Positions 31,996 through 40,165 of a DNA stretch of 64,000 bases are shown here, piece after piece. Under the pieces are notes generated by a model. The model made no database searches, had not been told where the DNA came from, and worked only from the letters and a program-made list of their open reading frames with translations. Positions within the stretch are counted from its first letter, which is position 1. Every line of letters begins with the position of its first letter. The stretch is from Nocardioides seonyuensis. Lineage in GTDB: Bacteria; Actinomycetota; Actinomycetes; Propionibacteriales; Nocardioidaceae. Location of the stretch: contig NZ_CP038436.1 in NCBI RefSeq assembly GCF_004683965.1, positions 3,658,001 through 3,722,000 of the forward strand, read 5' to 3'. The position numbers and the translations under genes were made by a program.

Positions 31996-32601
31996 ATGGC
32001 AGCCCCGGACTCCACACCGCACGCTCCGCACGGCCCTCTCCCCGAGGGTGGCACCGTACGCCCGATCACGCGCTGGGGCACCGAAGTCATGCACCGCCCG
32101 CAGAAGCCGGTGACGTCGTACGACGCCTCGCTCACCCAGCTCGCCGCCGACATGGTGGCCACGATGCGCGCCGCCGACGGGGTCGGCCTGGCCGCCTGCC
32201 AGATCGGTGAGGACGTGGCGATGTTCGTCTTCGACTGCCCCGACGAGTCCGGCGCCCACACCGTGGGCGTCGTGTGCAACCCGGTGCTCACCCTGCCGGA
32301 GGGCCGGGAGCGGAAGCTGGACGACGGCGACGAGGGGTGCCTGTCGTTCCCCGGGGCGTTCGTGGAGTGCCCGCGGCCCGACTGGGCGCGGGTGGAGGGC
32401 ACGGGTCTCGACGGGACTCCCGTGGCGTTCGAGGGTGACGGCCTGCTCGCGCGTTGCCTTCAGCACGAGACCGACCACACGCTCGGCACGGTCTTCGGCG
32501 ACCGCCTGTCCACCAAGTCACGCAAGCGGCTCACCAAGCAGCACGACAAGGTCGCGGACGACTACCCGCTCACCTGGCCGGCGGCGACGTCACCGACCTG
32601 A
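31996..32601 (+). CDS. def: Peptide deformylase
   Basis: 201-residue metalloenzyme removing the formyl group from nascent N-termini. All three motifs are present: GVGLAACQ (motif 1), EGCLSFPG (motif 2, metal Cys) and QHETDHTLG (motif 3, HExxH). A 20-residue N-terminal extension rich in Pro/His precedes RPITRWGTEVMHRP. The second-shell sequence and C-terminal basic tail (STKSRKRLTKQHDKV) match actinobacterial type deformylases. It is divergent from the acyl-CoA dehydrogenase operon and converges on the rRNA methylase gene. Confidence 0.95.
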   Translation: MAAPDSTPHAPHGPLPEGGTVRPITRWGTEVMHRPQKPVTSYDASLTQLAADMVATMRAADGVGLAACQIGEDVAMFVFDCPDESGAHTVGVVCNPVLTLPEGRERKLDDGDEGCLSFPGAFVECPRPDWARVEGTGLDGTPVAFEGDGLLARCLQHETDHTLGTVFGDRLSTKSRKRLTKQHDKVADDYPLTWPAATSPT

Positions 32602-32607
32602 GGGCCC

Positions 32608-33411
32608 TCAGCGACGGGCGGCGATGTAGCACGCGACCGCACTGGCCGCCGCGACGTTGAGCGAGTCGATCCCCGCCCTCATCGGGATGATCGCCCTGCG
32701 GTCGGCGCTCGCCTCCCACCGGCTCGAGAGGCCGTGGCCCTCGGAGCCGAGGACGAGTGCGAGCCGGTCGACGCCGGAGACGGCGTCCTCGATGGGCACG
32801 GCGTCCGGCGCCAGGGTCAGCGCCACGGTCGTGAAGCCGGCAGCGGACAGCGTCGGCAGGGCGTCGTACCACTCGGGCAGGCGCGTCCACGGGGTGGAGA
32901 ACACCGCGCCCATCCCGACCTTCACCGAGCGGCGGTAGAGAGGGTCGGCACACCGCGGGGCGAGCAGCACTGCGTCGAACCCCAGCGCGGCGCCGCTGCG
33001 GAAGATGGCACCGACGTTGGTGTGGTCGACGATGTCCTCCAGGACCAGCACCGACCGCGCGCCGGTGAGGACCTGTTCGACGCTCGGAAGTGCAGCGCGT
33101 TCCATGGAGGCGAGCGCGCCGCGGTGGACGTGGAACCCGGTCACCTGCTCGACCAGAGCCTCGGGGAGCACGAAGCAGGGCACGTCGCACTCCTCGAGGA
33201 CGTCCGAGAGGCCCTTGACCCAGCGCGGAGCCATGAGGAACGAGCGAGGCGCGTAGCCCGCGCCGACCGCCCTGCGCACGACCTTCTCGCCCTCGGCGAG
33301 GAAGAGCCCGTGCTCGGCCTCGAGGTGCTTGCGCAGCTCGACGTCACGCAGGTCGCGGTAGTCGCCGAGCCGCGGGTCGTTCGGGTCATCGAGCTCGACG
33401 AGCTCAGCCAT
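32608..33411 (-). CDS. TrmH/SpoU family RNA 2'-O-methyltransferase
   Basis: 267-residue SPOUT methyltransferase. An N-terminal substrate-binding part (FLAEGEKVVRRAVGAGYAPRSFL) is followed by the three SpoU motifs: motif 1 DHTNVGAIFRSGAALG (catalytic Asn/Arg), motif 2 LALVLGSEGHGLSSRWE and motif 3 IPMRAGIDSLNVAAASAVACY, forming the SAM knot. It probably methylates a ribose in rRNA or tRNA; the target is not deducible. The ATG at 33411 overlaps the end of the siroheme synthase gene by 8 bases, so the two may be cotranscribed. Confidence 0.92.
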   Translation of the reverse strand: MAELVELDDPNDPRLGDYRDLRDVELRKHLEAEHGLFLAEGEKVVRRAVGAGYAPRSFLMAPRWVKGLSDVLEECDVPCFVLPEALVEQVTGFHVHRGALASMERAALPSVEQVLTGARSVLVLEDIVDHTNVGAIFRSGAALGFDAVLLAPRCADPLYRRSVKVGMGAVFSTPWTRLPEWYDALPTLSAAGFTTVALTLAPDAVPIEDAVSGVDRLALVLGSEGHGLSSRWEASADRRAIIPMRAGIDSLNVAAASAVACYIAARR

Positions 33412-34666
33412 CGGTCTCCCCGCTGTGCGGGCCCGGGGCGAAGTGGTCGGGGTGAGCGACCGCAACCACGTCGCCGACGACGATGATGGCTGGCGGGCGG
33501 ACCGCGTGGCGAGCCAGGTCCTCGCCGAGGGAGCCGAGCGACGTCAGCACCGTCCGCTCCGCGGGCATCGTGCCGTCTGCCACGACGGCGACGGGTGTTG
33601 CTGCGTCGCGGCCGCCCTCGACGAGGGCATGCGCGATGGCTGCGGCGTTCTCGACCGCCATCAGCAGGACGAGGGTGCCTTGCATGCGGGAGAGGCCCTC
33701 CCAGGAGACGAGGGAGTCCGGATGACCGGGAGCAAGATGTCCGGACACCACCGTGAAGTCGTGGGCCACCCCTCGGTGGGTCACCGGGATGCCGGCACGC
33801 GCAGGCACGGCGATCGCCGAGGACAGCCCCGGGACGATCGACACGGGCACGCCTGCCTCACGGCACGCCAGGACCTCCTCGAACCCGCGACCGAAGACGA
33901 AGTTGTCGCCACCCTTGAAGCGCACGACTCGCTTGCCCTGGCGCGCGCGGTCGACGATGACCTCGTTGATGAAGTCCTGGGAGGCATACCGTCCACGCGG
34001 GAGCTTCGCCACGTCGATCAGCTCCACGTCCGGACCGAGGCCGTCCAGCAGCTCGCGGGGCGCGAGCCGGTCGGCGACGACCACGTCGGCGGACGCCAGT
34101 GCGTGCCGAGCCGCCACGGTGACCAGGTCAGGGTCGCCGGGGCCACCACCGACCAGGACGACCCCCGGTTGCCGGTCGTGGGCATCCGGCGCGGCCAGGA
34201 GGCCCTCGCGCAAGGCCGTGACGATGTCGTCGCGCACGGCGGCGGACCGACGGGGGTCCCGGTTGCCGAGCACGCCCACCGTGAGGCTCCCGTGGTTGCC
34301 CACCGCGGGCGTCCACGCCGTACCACCCGTGGCGTCGTCGCTGCGGACGCAGAAGATCCTTCGTGCCTCGGCAGCAGCAGCCACGCGAGCATTGACGACC
34401 GGGTCGTCGGTGGCAGCCACGACGTACCAGCAGTCATCGACGTCACTCTCGCGGAACTCCCTCAGCAGCAGGGTCGTCTCCGCCGACATCCCCTCGATGG
34501 CGGGCGTCACCTCTGGGCTCACGACCACGACCTGCGCACCAGCAGCAATGAGGGTGGGGATGCGGCGCTGGGCCACGTGTCCGCCACCGACGACCACGAC
34601 GCGGCGACCCGCCAGCACCAGGCCAGCCAGATAGGGCCCGGGCCCGGTGCCGGAGTCATCGCTCAT
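33404..34666 (-). CDS. cobA: Bifunctional siroheme synthase: precorrin-2 dehydrogenase + uroporphyrinogen-III C-methyltransferase
   Basis: 420-residue fusion for siroheme/cobalamin synthesis. Residues about 10-165 form the CysG-N module: LAGRRVVVVGGGHVAQRRIP (NAD loop), VVAATDDPVVNARVAAAAE. Residues about 170-405 form SUMT: GVVLVGGGPGDPDLVTVAARHAL, VADRLAPRELL, VRFKGGDNFVFGRGFEE, IPVTHRGVAHDFTVVSGH, and the end PPAIIVVGDVVAV. The ferrochelatase function of full CysG is less certain, since the intermediate region is short. The ATG at 34666 yields the usual N-terminus. It could supply corrin precursor for the MetH cofactor or siroheme for sulfite/nitrite reduction. Confidence 0.92.
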   Translation of the reverse strand: MSDDSGTGPGPYLAGLVLAGRRVVVVGGGHVAQRRIPTLIAAGAQVVVVSPEVTPAIEGMSAETTLLLREFRESDVDDCWYVVAATDDPVVNARVAAAAEARRIFCVRSDDATGGTAWTPAVGNHGSLTVGVLGNRDPRRSAAVRDDIVTALREGLLAAPDAHDRQPGVVLVGGGPGDPDLVTVAARHALASADVVVADRLAPRELLDGLGPDVELIDVAKLPRGRYASQDFINEVIVDRARQGKRVVRFKGGDNFVFGRGFEEVLACREAGVPVSIVPGLSSAIAVPARAGIPVTHRGVAHDFTVVSGHLAPGHPDSLVSWEGLSRMQGTLVLLMAVENAAAIAHALVEGGRDAATPVAVVADGTMPAERTVLTSLGSLGEDLARHAVRPPAIIVVGDVVAVAHPDHFAPGPHSGETDG

Positions 34667-34940
34667 GCGTCCATTCTCGTGGCACCGACCGTCAGTCGGC
34701 CCCGGGTGTTCGGTCCCTGACACTCCGACTGGTCCAGACCGCCTCAGATCTTCGGGGTTCCACCGTCATGCATGGCATTCACAGTCGTTCCTAGAGGTAC
34801 TTGACCAAATCTTGGGGCTGCCTCCCGAGGATTCGGGGATTCTAGAGACAAAATCTTAGACTTGCTCCAGACTCCTTATAGATCTCATCAAGTGCTTTTG
34901 ACCGCCGGAGTCGCTCGAAAACCTCACTGGAGTTCGTCCC
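34667..34940. other. Low-GC intergenic region upstream of the CAP-domain gene
   Basis: 274 bases, clearly more AT-rich than the genome (for example 34801-34900). It contains recurring ATCTT-GGGG-like strings (near 34749, 34808) and a small hairpin CCCGAggatTCGGG (34824-34837). A possible promoter is TTAGAC (34856-34861) with TATAGAT (34877-34883), at sub-optimal 15-base spacing. No known riboswitch could be matched. It is probably the promoter and 5' leader of the secreted CAP protein, and also contains the cobA promoter. Confidence 0.45.
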
Positions 34941-35444
34941 ATGCGCCTACTTCGCGCTTCGCTGACCGTCGCGCTGGCCTGCCTGTTCATGATGGCCTTC
35001 ACGCCCACGGCAGCCCAGGCCCGCACGTGGGCGGTGCCGAAGACGACCGCCACCAGCGCGCCGACCTCCCTCGAGGAGTTCGAGACCCAGCTCATGGTCG
35101 AGATCAACCAGGCGCGCAAGGCGAACGGCCTGCCTCGGATCGCCCGGTTCGACGGGTGCACCGACCGGATGGCAGAGAGCTGGGGGCGCCGCATCGTGCG
35201 GACCGGAGCCTTCGAGCACCGCGACCAGCACCAGGTCATCCGTCGCTGCCGCACATCCTGGGCGGGCGAGACCCTCATCCGTGGCGCTGGGCTGTCTCCG
35301 CAGTCGATGGTCACCGCCTGGCTCAACTCCCCCGGTCACCGCGTCATCCTGCTGAGCAAGCGCGCCGAGCTCGCGGGCGTCGCCGTGGCCAGCGACGCAC
35401 AGGGCCGACTGGTCGGCGTCCTGAACGTCGTCCGTACTCGCTGA
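34941..35444 (+). CDS. Secreted CAP (SCP-like) domain protein
   Basis: 167 residues. Signal peptide: basic MRLLR, hydrophobic ASLTVALACLFMMAF, and cleavage likely after AQA (about residue 26). The CAP core follows: EFETQLMVEINQARKANGLP, CTDRMAESWGRRI, FEHRDQHQVIRRC, WAGETLIRGAGLSPQSMVTAWLNSPGHRVILLSKRAELAGVAV. The GE and SPGHR signatures of bacterial CAP/YkwD proteins are intact, and two Cys may form a disulfide (in GCTDR and RRCRT). Role outside the cell unknown. It has an unusually AT-rich upstream region. Confidence 0.9.
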   Translation: MRLLRASLTVALACLFMMAFTPTAAQARTWAVPKTTATSAPTSLEEFETQLMVEINQARKANGLPRIARFDGCTDRMAESWGRRIVRTGAFEHRDQHQVIRRCRTSWAGETLIRGAGLSPQSMVTAWLNSPGHRVILLSKRAELAGVAVASDAQGRLVGVLNVVRTR

Positions 35445-35458
35445 CTCCCGAGCGCTCT

Positions 35459-35472
35459 GCGTCCTAGGACGC
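35459..35472. terminator. Short palindrome between convergent genes
   Basis: GCGTCCTAGGACGC, a perfect 14-bp palindrome between the CAP gene stop (35444) and the phosphatase stop (35486). It may act as a weak bidirectional terminator. There is no loop and no T tract, so the call is tentative. Confidence 0.3.
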
Positions 35473-35485
35473 CAGGTCGGAGCAG

Positions 35486-36592
35486 TCAGTTCTCGAGGCG
35501 CCTCAGCACCAGCACCGCGCGGTCGTCGTTGCCGCCACGCACCTTGCGGAGGATGCGGCGCGGCAGGCCCGGGAAGCCGTGGGAGTCCACCGCGAGCATG
35601 GCGGTCTGCCGCAGCCACTCGATACCGACGTCGAGATCGGCGTCACGCTTCTCCACGACCCCGTCGGTGTAGAACATCAAGGCCTCGCCCGGGGCGATCT
35701 GTCCCCAGCTGGGCTCGTGGTCCACGTCGTCGATGACTCCGAGCGCCATGCCGCGTGCGTTGTCGACGAACCAGCCGCCGGGGTTTCGGCGCCAGTGCAG
35801 CGCAGGCGGGTGGCCGGCGCTGGTGATCGCGTAGGTGCCGCTCTGCAGGTCGATCAGGAGGTGCACCGCGGTCGCGAACGACTCCTCGGCATTCTGCCGG
35901 ATCAGGAACGTGTTGGCGGCCCGCATCAGGTCCGCCGGCGGCATGACTCCCAGGAGTCCGCCCAGGGCGCCGGAGAACTGCAGTGCCTGCGGTCCCACCG
36001 ACATTCCCTTGCCGCAGACATCGACCAGGACCATCTCCAGGTGACGCCCGTCGGCCACCTCGGCCAGGAAGAAGTCCCCCGCATAGCTCGTGCCGTGAGC
36101 GGTGAGGGTGGCGGACTCGGCGACCCATCCGTGCGGCAGCTCAGGCATGACGCCCTGGGCCTGGAGCCGGTCACGCAGCTGTGTCAGCACGGCCTCGCTC
36201 AGAGCCACCGGCAGGCCGGACCGCTGCCGGCTCGACTGGAACAACACGAGGATGCTCGCCAAGGCCAGCGTGAGCAGGCTCATGACGACGCGCTGCCCGT
36301 CCAGGCCGACCATCTGCGCGGCGTAGGTGGAGCACACCATCACCACCGCGCAGAGCACCAGCAGCGGGCCGAAGCGCAGCGTCATCATCCCCACCAGCAG
36401 CCACAGGGACCAGACCGTCAGGGGCACCAGGTCCGTCGTGGACCGCGCGAGGAGCAGGGTGAGTCCGGCGAGCGCCATCAGCAGGAACAGGACGAACAGC
36501 TGGCTCCCGCGCGAGCCGGTACGCCAGCCCTCGATGCGTTGCTGGACATGGGCGTTGAGGCGTTGCCGCGATGTCCCGAGGACAGTCGGCAC
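35486..36592 (-). CDS. Membrane-anchored PP2C/SpoIIE-type protein serine phosphatase
   Basis: About 368 residues. The N-terminal membrane part (about 35-120) has five or so helices (LFVLFLLMALAGLTLLLA, LTVWSLWLLVGMMTLRFGPLL and others). A short linker follows, then a SpoIIE domain (about 160-365) with SYAGDFFLAEV, VLVDVCGKGMSVGP, ITSAGHPPALH, LMFYTDGVVEKRD and the last metal Asp in GGNDDRAVLVL. Such phosphatases usually dephosphorylate anti-anti-sigma factors, but no partner gene is next to it. The GTG at 36592 is preferred over a TTG at 36613. Confidence 0.88.
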   Translation of the reverse strand: MPTVLGTSRQRLNAHVQQRIEGWRTGSRGSQLFVLFLLMALAGLTLLLARSTTDLVPLTVWSLWLLVGMMTLRFGPLLVLCAVVMVCSTYAAQMVGLDGQRVVMSLLTLALASILVLFQSSRQRSGLPVALSEAVLTQLRDRLQAQGVMPELPHGWVAESATLTAHGTSYAGDFFLAEVADGRHLEMVLVDVCGKGMSVGPQALQFSGALGGLLGVMPPADLMRAANTFLIRQNAEESFATAVHLLIDLQSGTYAITSAGHPPALHWRRNPGGWFVDNARGMALGVIDDVDHEPSWGQIAPGEALMFYTDGVVEKRDADLDVGIEWLRQTAMLAVDSHGFPGLPRRILRKVRGGNDDRAVLVLRRLEN

Positions 36593-36704
36593 GTGCGAAA
36601 GTCTAGTTCGCAATGGACCCTGCCGATGCCATATCGCGGAATCGTGTGCACGTCCTGTGGCGTACCGTCACGCCGGCCGATCCTCGGCTGCCACGATGTG
36701 TGCC

Positions 36705-37751
36705 ATGACGCCGACTAGGACCGACGTGCTGGGTGAGCCCTACACGTCGGAGACGATCGTGCTTCCCCCCGACGACGAGGGTCCGGTCGTGGCGACCCTG
36801 GTCAGGCTCCCCGCCACCGGAACGCCCGCCCGCGGCGCCGTGCTCCACGTGCACGGCTTCGCCGACTACTTCTTCCACACCGAGTACGCCGAGTGGTGGG
36901 CCGCCCGCGGGTACGACTTCTACGCCCTCGACCTTCGCAAGTACGGCCGGTCCCTGCTCGCGCACCAGACGCCGAACTTCGTGACCGACCTGCGTGAGTA
37001 CTTCGCCGAGCTGGACCTGGCGTGGTGGCGGGTCACCGAGCGCGACGAGCACGACTCCGTGGTGCTGTCAGGACACTCGACCGGAGGGCTGACCGTCGCG
37101 CTCTGGGCGAACGAGCGGCGACCCTCCAGCTTGACCGCTACCGTGCTCAACTCGCCCTGGTTCGACCTCAAGGGGCCGGCGTGGCTCCGTGGCTCGGCCG
37201 CGCGGGTGACTCTGGCGCGCGTCGGATCCCGCGCGCCGAAGCGGGTGATCCCACGTACGGTGAGCGGCTTCTACGGTCGTTCGCTCCACCATCAGCTCGA
37301 GGGCGAGTGGGACTACGACCTGACCTGGAAGCCCGTCGACTCCCGGCCCATCCGGGTGGGCTGGCTCAGCGCCATCCGCCGGGGTCACGCCGAGCTGCAC
37401 GCCGGCCTGGACCTCGACGGGCCGATCCTGGTGCTGTCCTCGAGTCGCAGCCACGAGCCCACCGAGATGTCGGAGGAGGTCTACTCCACCGACATCGTCC
37501 TCGACGTCGAGCACATCCGACGCTGGGCTTCCTCGGTGGGAGCGCACGTCACCTCGATCGCCATCGATGGGGCCATGCACGACGTCGTGCTGTCCCGCCC
37601 GGCGGTGAGAGCCGAAGCCTATGAGCGGATCGACGGCTGGCTTCGGGCCTGGGTCGAGACCGAGGCCACGACGGAGTCGACCCCACCTGACGCGTCACGC
37701 GAGCAGCACGACGAGGGCGACGGCGCCCACCATCACGATCACCGTCCGTAG
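36705..37751 (+). CDS. Alpha/beta hydrolase (monoacylglycerol lipase-like)
   Basis: 348 residues. Oxyanion loop HVHGFADYFFHTEYAEWW, nucleophile elbow VVLSGHSTGGLTVALW (Ser in G-H-S-T-G), catalytic Asp candidate in STDIVLDVEHIRRW and His in DGAMHDVVLS. It belongs to the serine aminopeptidase S33 / lysophospholipase branch, with the characteristic YDFYALDLRKYGRSLL. The tail after about residue 325 is hydrophilic and His/Asp-rich (DEGDGAHHHDHRP); it is encoded where the gene overlaps the convergent exporter by 57 bases and is probably not part of the fold. Confidence 0.9.
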   Translation: MTPTRTDVLGEPYTSETIVLPPDDEGPVVATLVRLPATGTPARGAVLHVHGFADYFFHTEYAEWWAARGYDFYALDLRKYGRSLLAHQTPNFVTDLREYFAELDLAWWRVTERDEHDSVVLSGHSTGGLTVALWANERRPSSLTATVLNSPWFDLKGPAWLRGSAARVTLARVGSRAPKRVIPRTVSGFYGRSLHHQLEGEWDYDLTWKPVDSRPIRVGWLSAIRRGHAELHAGLDLDGPILVLSSSRSHEPTEMSEEVYSTDIVLDVEHIRRWASSVGAHVTSIAIDGAMHDVVLSRPAVRAEAYERIDGWLRAWVETEATTESTPPDASREQHDEGDGAHHHDHRP

Positions 37752-38462
37752 CAGCCAGGGAGGCAGTCGGCGGCCGACTCCCGCGCCCAGCTGCCCACCG
37801 ATGACCGAACCTGCGGCGATGAGGGCCACGACGGTCCAGTCGACGGTGTCGAAGGCGGCCAGCACGAACACCAGCCCCGCCACCCCGTTGCCGAGGGCAG
37901 CGAGCACGTTCTTCACCCCGTTGAGCCGCTGGAGCGTGTCGTCCACACCGATCCCGAGGACGGCCATCATCAGCACACCCTGGGCGGCACCGAAGTAGCC
38001 GCAGTAGACGCCGACCAGAAGCACAGCCGGCCACACCCAGGGGGCGCCGTTCTCGGGCACGCCGCCGAGGTGGGCGTGCCGCGCGGCCACCCAGGCCGAG
38101 AGCCGGGGCTGACAGACCACCAGGACCAGGCCCAGCAGGATCAGCGCCGGCACGATCGCCTCGAACGCACTCGCCGGCAGCACCAGGAGGAGCACCGCAC
38201 CTGCCAGCGCTCCCAGGAACGTGCCGCTCGCCAGGCGGAGGACGCGCGCGCGTTGGCCCCCCAGCTCGCGCCGGTAGCCCACGGCCCCGGAGACCGATCC
38301 CGGCACGAGACCGATCGCGTTGGAGACGTTGGCCGTCACCGGCGGCACGCCGAACGCGAGGAGGGTCGGGAACGTGATGAGCGTCCCCGACCCCACGACG
38401 GTGTTGATGGTGCCGGCTGCGATGCCCGCCAGGACGACCAGGCCGGCCTCGAGCAGGCTCAC
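37695..38462 (-). CDS. TSUP family (TauE/SafE) membrane transporter
   Basis: 255 residues with about eight helices and the duplicated TauE/SafE signature: GIAAGTINTVVGSGTLITFPTLLAFGVPP in the first half and VGVYCGYFGAAQGVLMMAVL in the second, with ANVSNAIGLVPG. The family exports sulfite, sulfonates or related anions; the substrate here is unknown. GTG start at 38462, overlapping the SPFH stop by 4 bases (GTGA), so it is translationally coupled to the SPFH-NfeD operon. The 3' end overlaps the convergent hydrolase. Confidence 0.9.
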   Translation of the reverse strand: MSLLEAGLVVLAGIAAGTINTVVGSGTLITFPTLLAFGVPPVTANVSNAIGLVPGSVSGAVGYRRELGGQRARVLRLASGTFLGALAGAVLLLVLPASAFEAIVPALILLGLVLVVCQPRLSAWVAARHAHLGGVPENGAPWVWPAVLLVGVYCGYFGAAQGVLMMAVLGIGVDDTLQRLNGVKNVLAALGNGVAGLVFVLAAFDTVDWTVVALIAAGSVIGGQLGAGVGRRLPPWLLRTVIVMVGAVALVVLLA

Positions 38463-39595
38463 TGCCCGGTGGGGGCCCCCGGGTCGGAGATGCCCGGGTC
38501 AGCAGTGCCCGAGTCTGCAGTGCCAGCTTCACCCGGGATCGACTTGCCCGGGTTGGCGGCGTTGCGCGCCTCGGCGATGGCGTCCTCCACGGCCTTGGAG
38601 GTCGAGGCGAGCTCGGGGTCCTGCGAGGCGGGGAGCAGCGGTTCCGTGCTGCCCATGTCCACACGGGTGCGCGGAGTGGCGTCCCGCGGGATTCCGGCGA
38701 CCTCGTGGATCGAGGAGCCCAGGCCCTCGAGGGCCTTGGTGATCTCGGAAGGGATGACCCACACCTTGTTGGCGTCGCCCTCGGCGATCTTGGGCATCAT
38801 CTGGAGGTACTGGTAGGCGAGCAGCGACTGATCGGGCTGGCCGTCGTGGATCGCCTGGAAGACGGTCTGGATGGCCTGCCCCTCACCCTGGGCGCGCAGG
38901 ATCTGTGCCTCGCGCTCGGCCTGTGCGCGCAGGATCTGCGACTCGCGGTCACCCTCGGCGTTGAGGATGGCGGACTGCTTGGCCCCCTCAGCGGTCAGGA
39001 TGGCCGACTGGCGCTGGCCCTCGGCCGTCAGGATCGCCGCACGCTTGTCGCGGTCGGCACGCATCTGCTTCTCCATCGAGTCCTTGATGGAGGGGGGCGG
39101 GTCGATGCCCTTCAGCTCGACACGGTTGACGCGGATCCCCCACTTGCCGGTCGCCTCGTCGAGGACGCCCCGCAGCCGGCTGTTGATCGCGTCGCGGCTG
39201 GTCAGCGTCTCCTCGAGGTCCATGCCACCGACGATGTTGCGCAGCGTCGTCATCGTCAGCTGCTCGACGGCCTGGATGTAGTTGGCGATCTCGTAGGTCG
39301 CGGCGACGGGGTCGGTGACCTGGAAGTAGATGACCGTGTCGATCGAGACGACGAGGTTGTCCTCGGTGATGACCGGCTGTGGGGGGAAGCTCACGACCTG
39401 CTCGCGCAGGTCGATCATGTAGCGCACCTTGTCGATGAAGGGCACCAGGATGTTGAGGCCGGCGGGCAGCGAGGTCTTGTACTTCCCGAAGCGCTCCACG
39501 ATGCCGGCACGGGCCTGCGGCACGATGCGCACCGTCTTGGACAGCAGGACGACGATGAACAGCGCGAAGAGCGCCAGCAGGACGAGCGGTGTCAT
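38459..39595 (-). CDS. SPFH (band 7/stomatin-like) domain membrane protein
   Basis: 378 residues: N-terminal membrane anchor (about 3-20), SPFH domain (about 22-190: VPQARAGIVERFGKYKTSLPAG, DLREQVVSFPPQPVITEDN, YIQAVEQLTMTTLRNIVG, RVNRVELKGIDPPPSI). A helical region follows with five or six near-repeats of about ten residues around AILTAEG/QILRAQ (about 200-255), and then a Pro/Gly/Thr/Asp-rich tail with TADSGTADPG repeats. It is paired with the NfeD gene just upstream, the classic partner. The complex is thought to organise membrane microdomains or act with membrane proteases. Confidence 0.93.
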   Translation of the reverse strand: MTPLVLLALFALFIVVLLSKTVRIVPQARAGIVERFGKYKTSLPAGLNILVPFIDKVRYMIDLREQVVSFPPQPVITEDNLVVSIDTVIYFQVTDPVAATYEIANYIQAVEQLTMTTLRNIVGGMDLEETLTSRDAINSRLRGVLDEATGKWGIRVNRVELKGIDPPPSIKDSMEKQMRADRDKRAAILTAEGQRQSAILTAEGAKQSAILNAEGDRESQILRAQAEREAQILRAQGEGQAIQTVFQAIHDGQPDQSLLAYQYLQMMPKIAEGDANKVWVIPSEITKALEGLGSSIHEVAGIPRDATPRTRVDMGSTEPLLPASQDPELASTSKAVEDAIAEARNAANPGKSIPGEAGTADSGTADPGISDPGAPTGQ

Positions 39596-39659
39596 GGATT
39601 CTCCCCCGGGTGGGTGGTGCGGTGGGTGTTCTGAGGTGGTGTGGATCGACGGGTCGAGA

Positions 39660-40121
39660 CTAGGGCTCGAGTCGGGCGACCGGGTGGACGTAGGCGGTCG
39701 CGCCCTTGATCTGGAGGATCTCGACCGTCTCGCCGGCCGTGATCGTCAACGTCTCGTCGTAGGGCAGGGCCGACCAGGTCTCGCCCGCGGCCTTGATGCG
39801 GCCCGTGGTGAGCGCGGAGATGTCCTCGGTGACGAGCGCCTGGGTGCCGACGAGCTTTCCGTGCCCGAGCGCGAGCTCGGGACCTCCGTGGAGGCGCTTG
39901 GCGAACGCGGGACGGACGAGGGCGATCATCGCCACGGAGGCACCCAGGGCCAGCAGCGCCTGGGCGATGAGCGGAAGCCCCAGCAGAGCGGCGAGCATGC
40001 CCACCACTGCGCCCGCGGCGAGCATGATCAGGATCAGGTCGAGGCTGAACATCTCGGCGACGCCGAGCACGATGGCGAGCCCCAGCCACGCCTCCCAGAG
40101 GTGGTCCCCGATCCAGTCCAT
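39660..40121 (-). CDS. NfeD family membrane protein
   Basis: 153 residues: three N-terminal helices (WLGLAIVLGVAEMF, LILIMLAAGAVVGMLAALLG, IAQALLALGASVAMIALV), then a small OB-fold domain (about 85-150: LVGTQALVTEDISALTTGRIKAAGETWSA, AGETVEILQIKGATAYVHPV). This is the short NfeD1b form, without the ClpP-like protease domain. It sits 64 bases upstream of the SPFH gene and is expected to interact with it in the cytoplasmic membrane. Confidence 0.92.
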   Translation of the reverse strand: MDWIGDHLWEAWLGLAIVLGVAEMFSLDLILIMLAAGAVVGMLAALLGLPLIAQALLALGASVAMIALVRPAFAKRLHGGPELALGHGKLVGTQALVTEDISALTTGRIKAAGETWSALPYDETLTITAGETVEILQIKGATAYVHPVARLEP

Positions 40122-40165
40122 GCAACCAGCCTAGTCACCCCGGTGGACCGCACACTCTCCTCGCG

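Noticed and set aside
34667..34940. c-di-AMP (ydaO-type) riboswitch
   Set aside because: Context (secreted wall-associated gene) fits, but the conserved core could not be found by eye.
36592..36613. TTG start for the SpoIIE-type phosphatase
   Set aside because: A GTG 21 bases downstream is a commoner start and no ribosome site supports the TTG.
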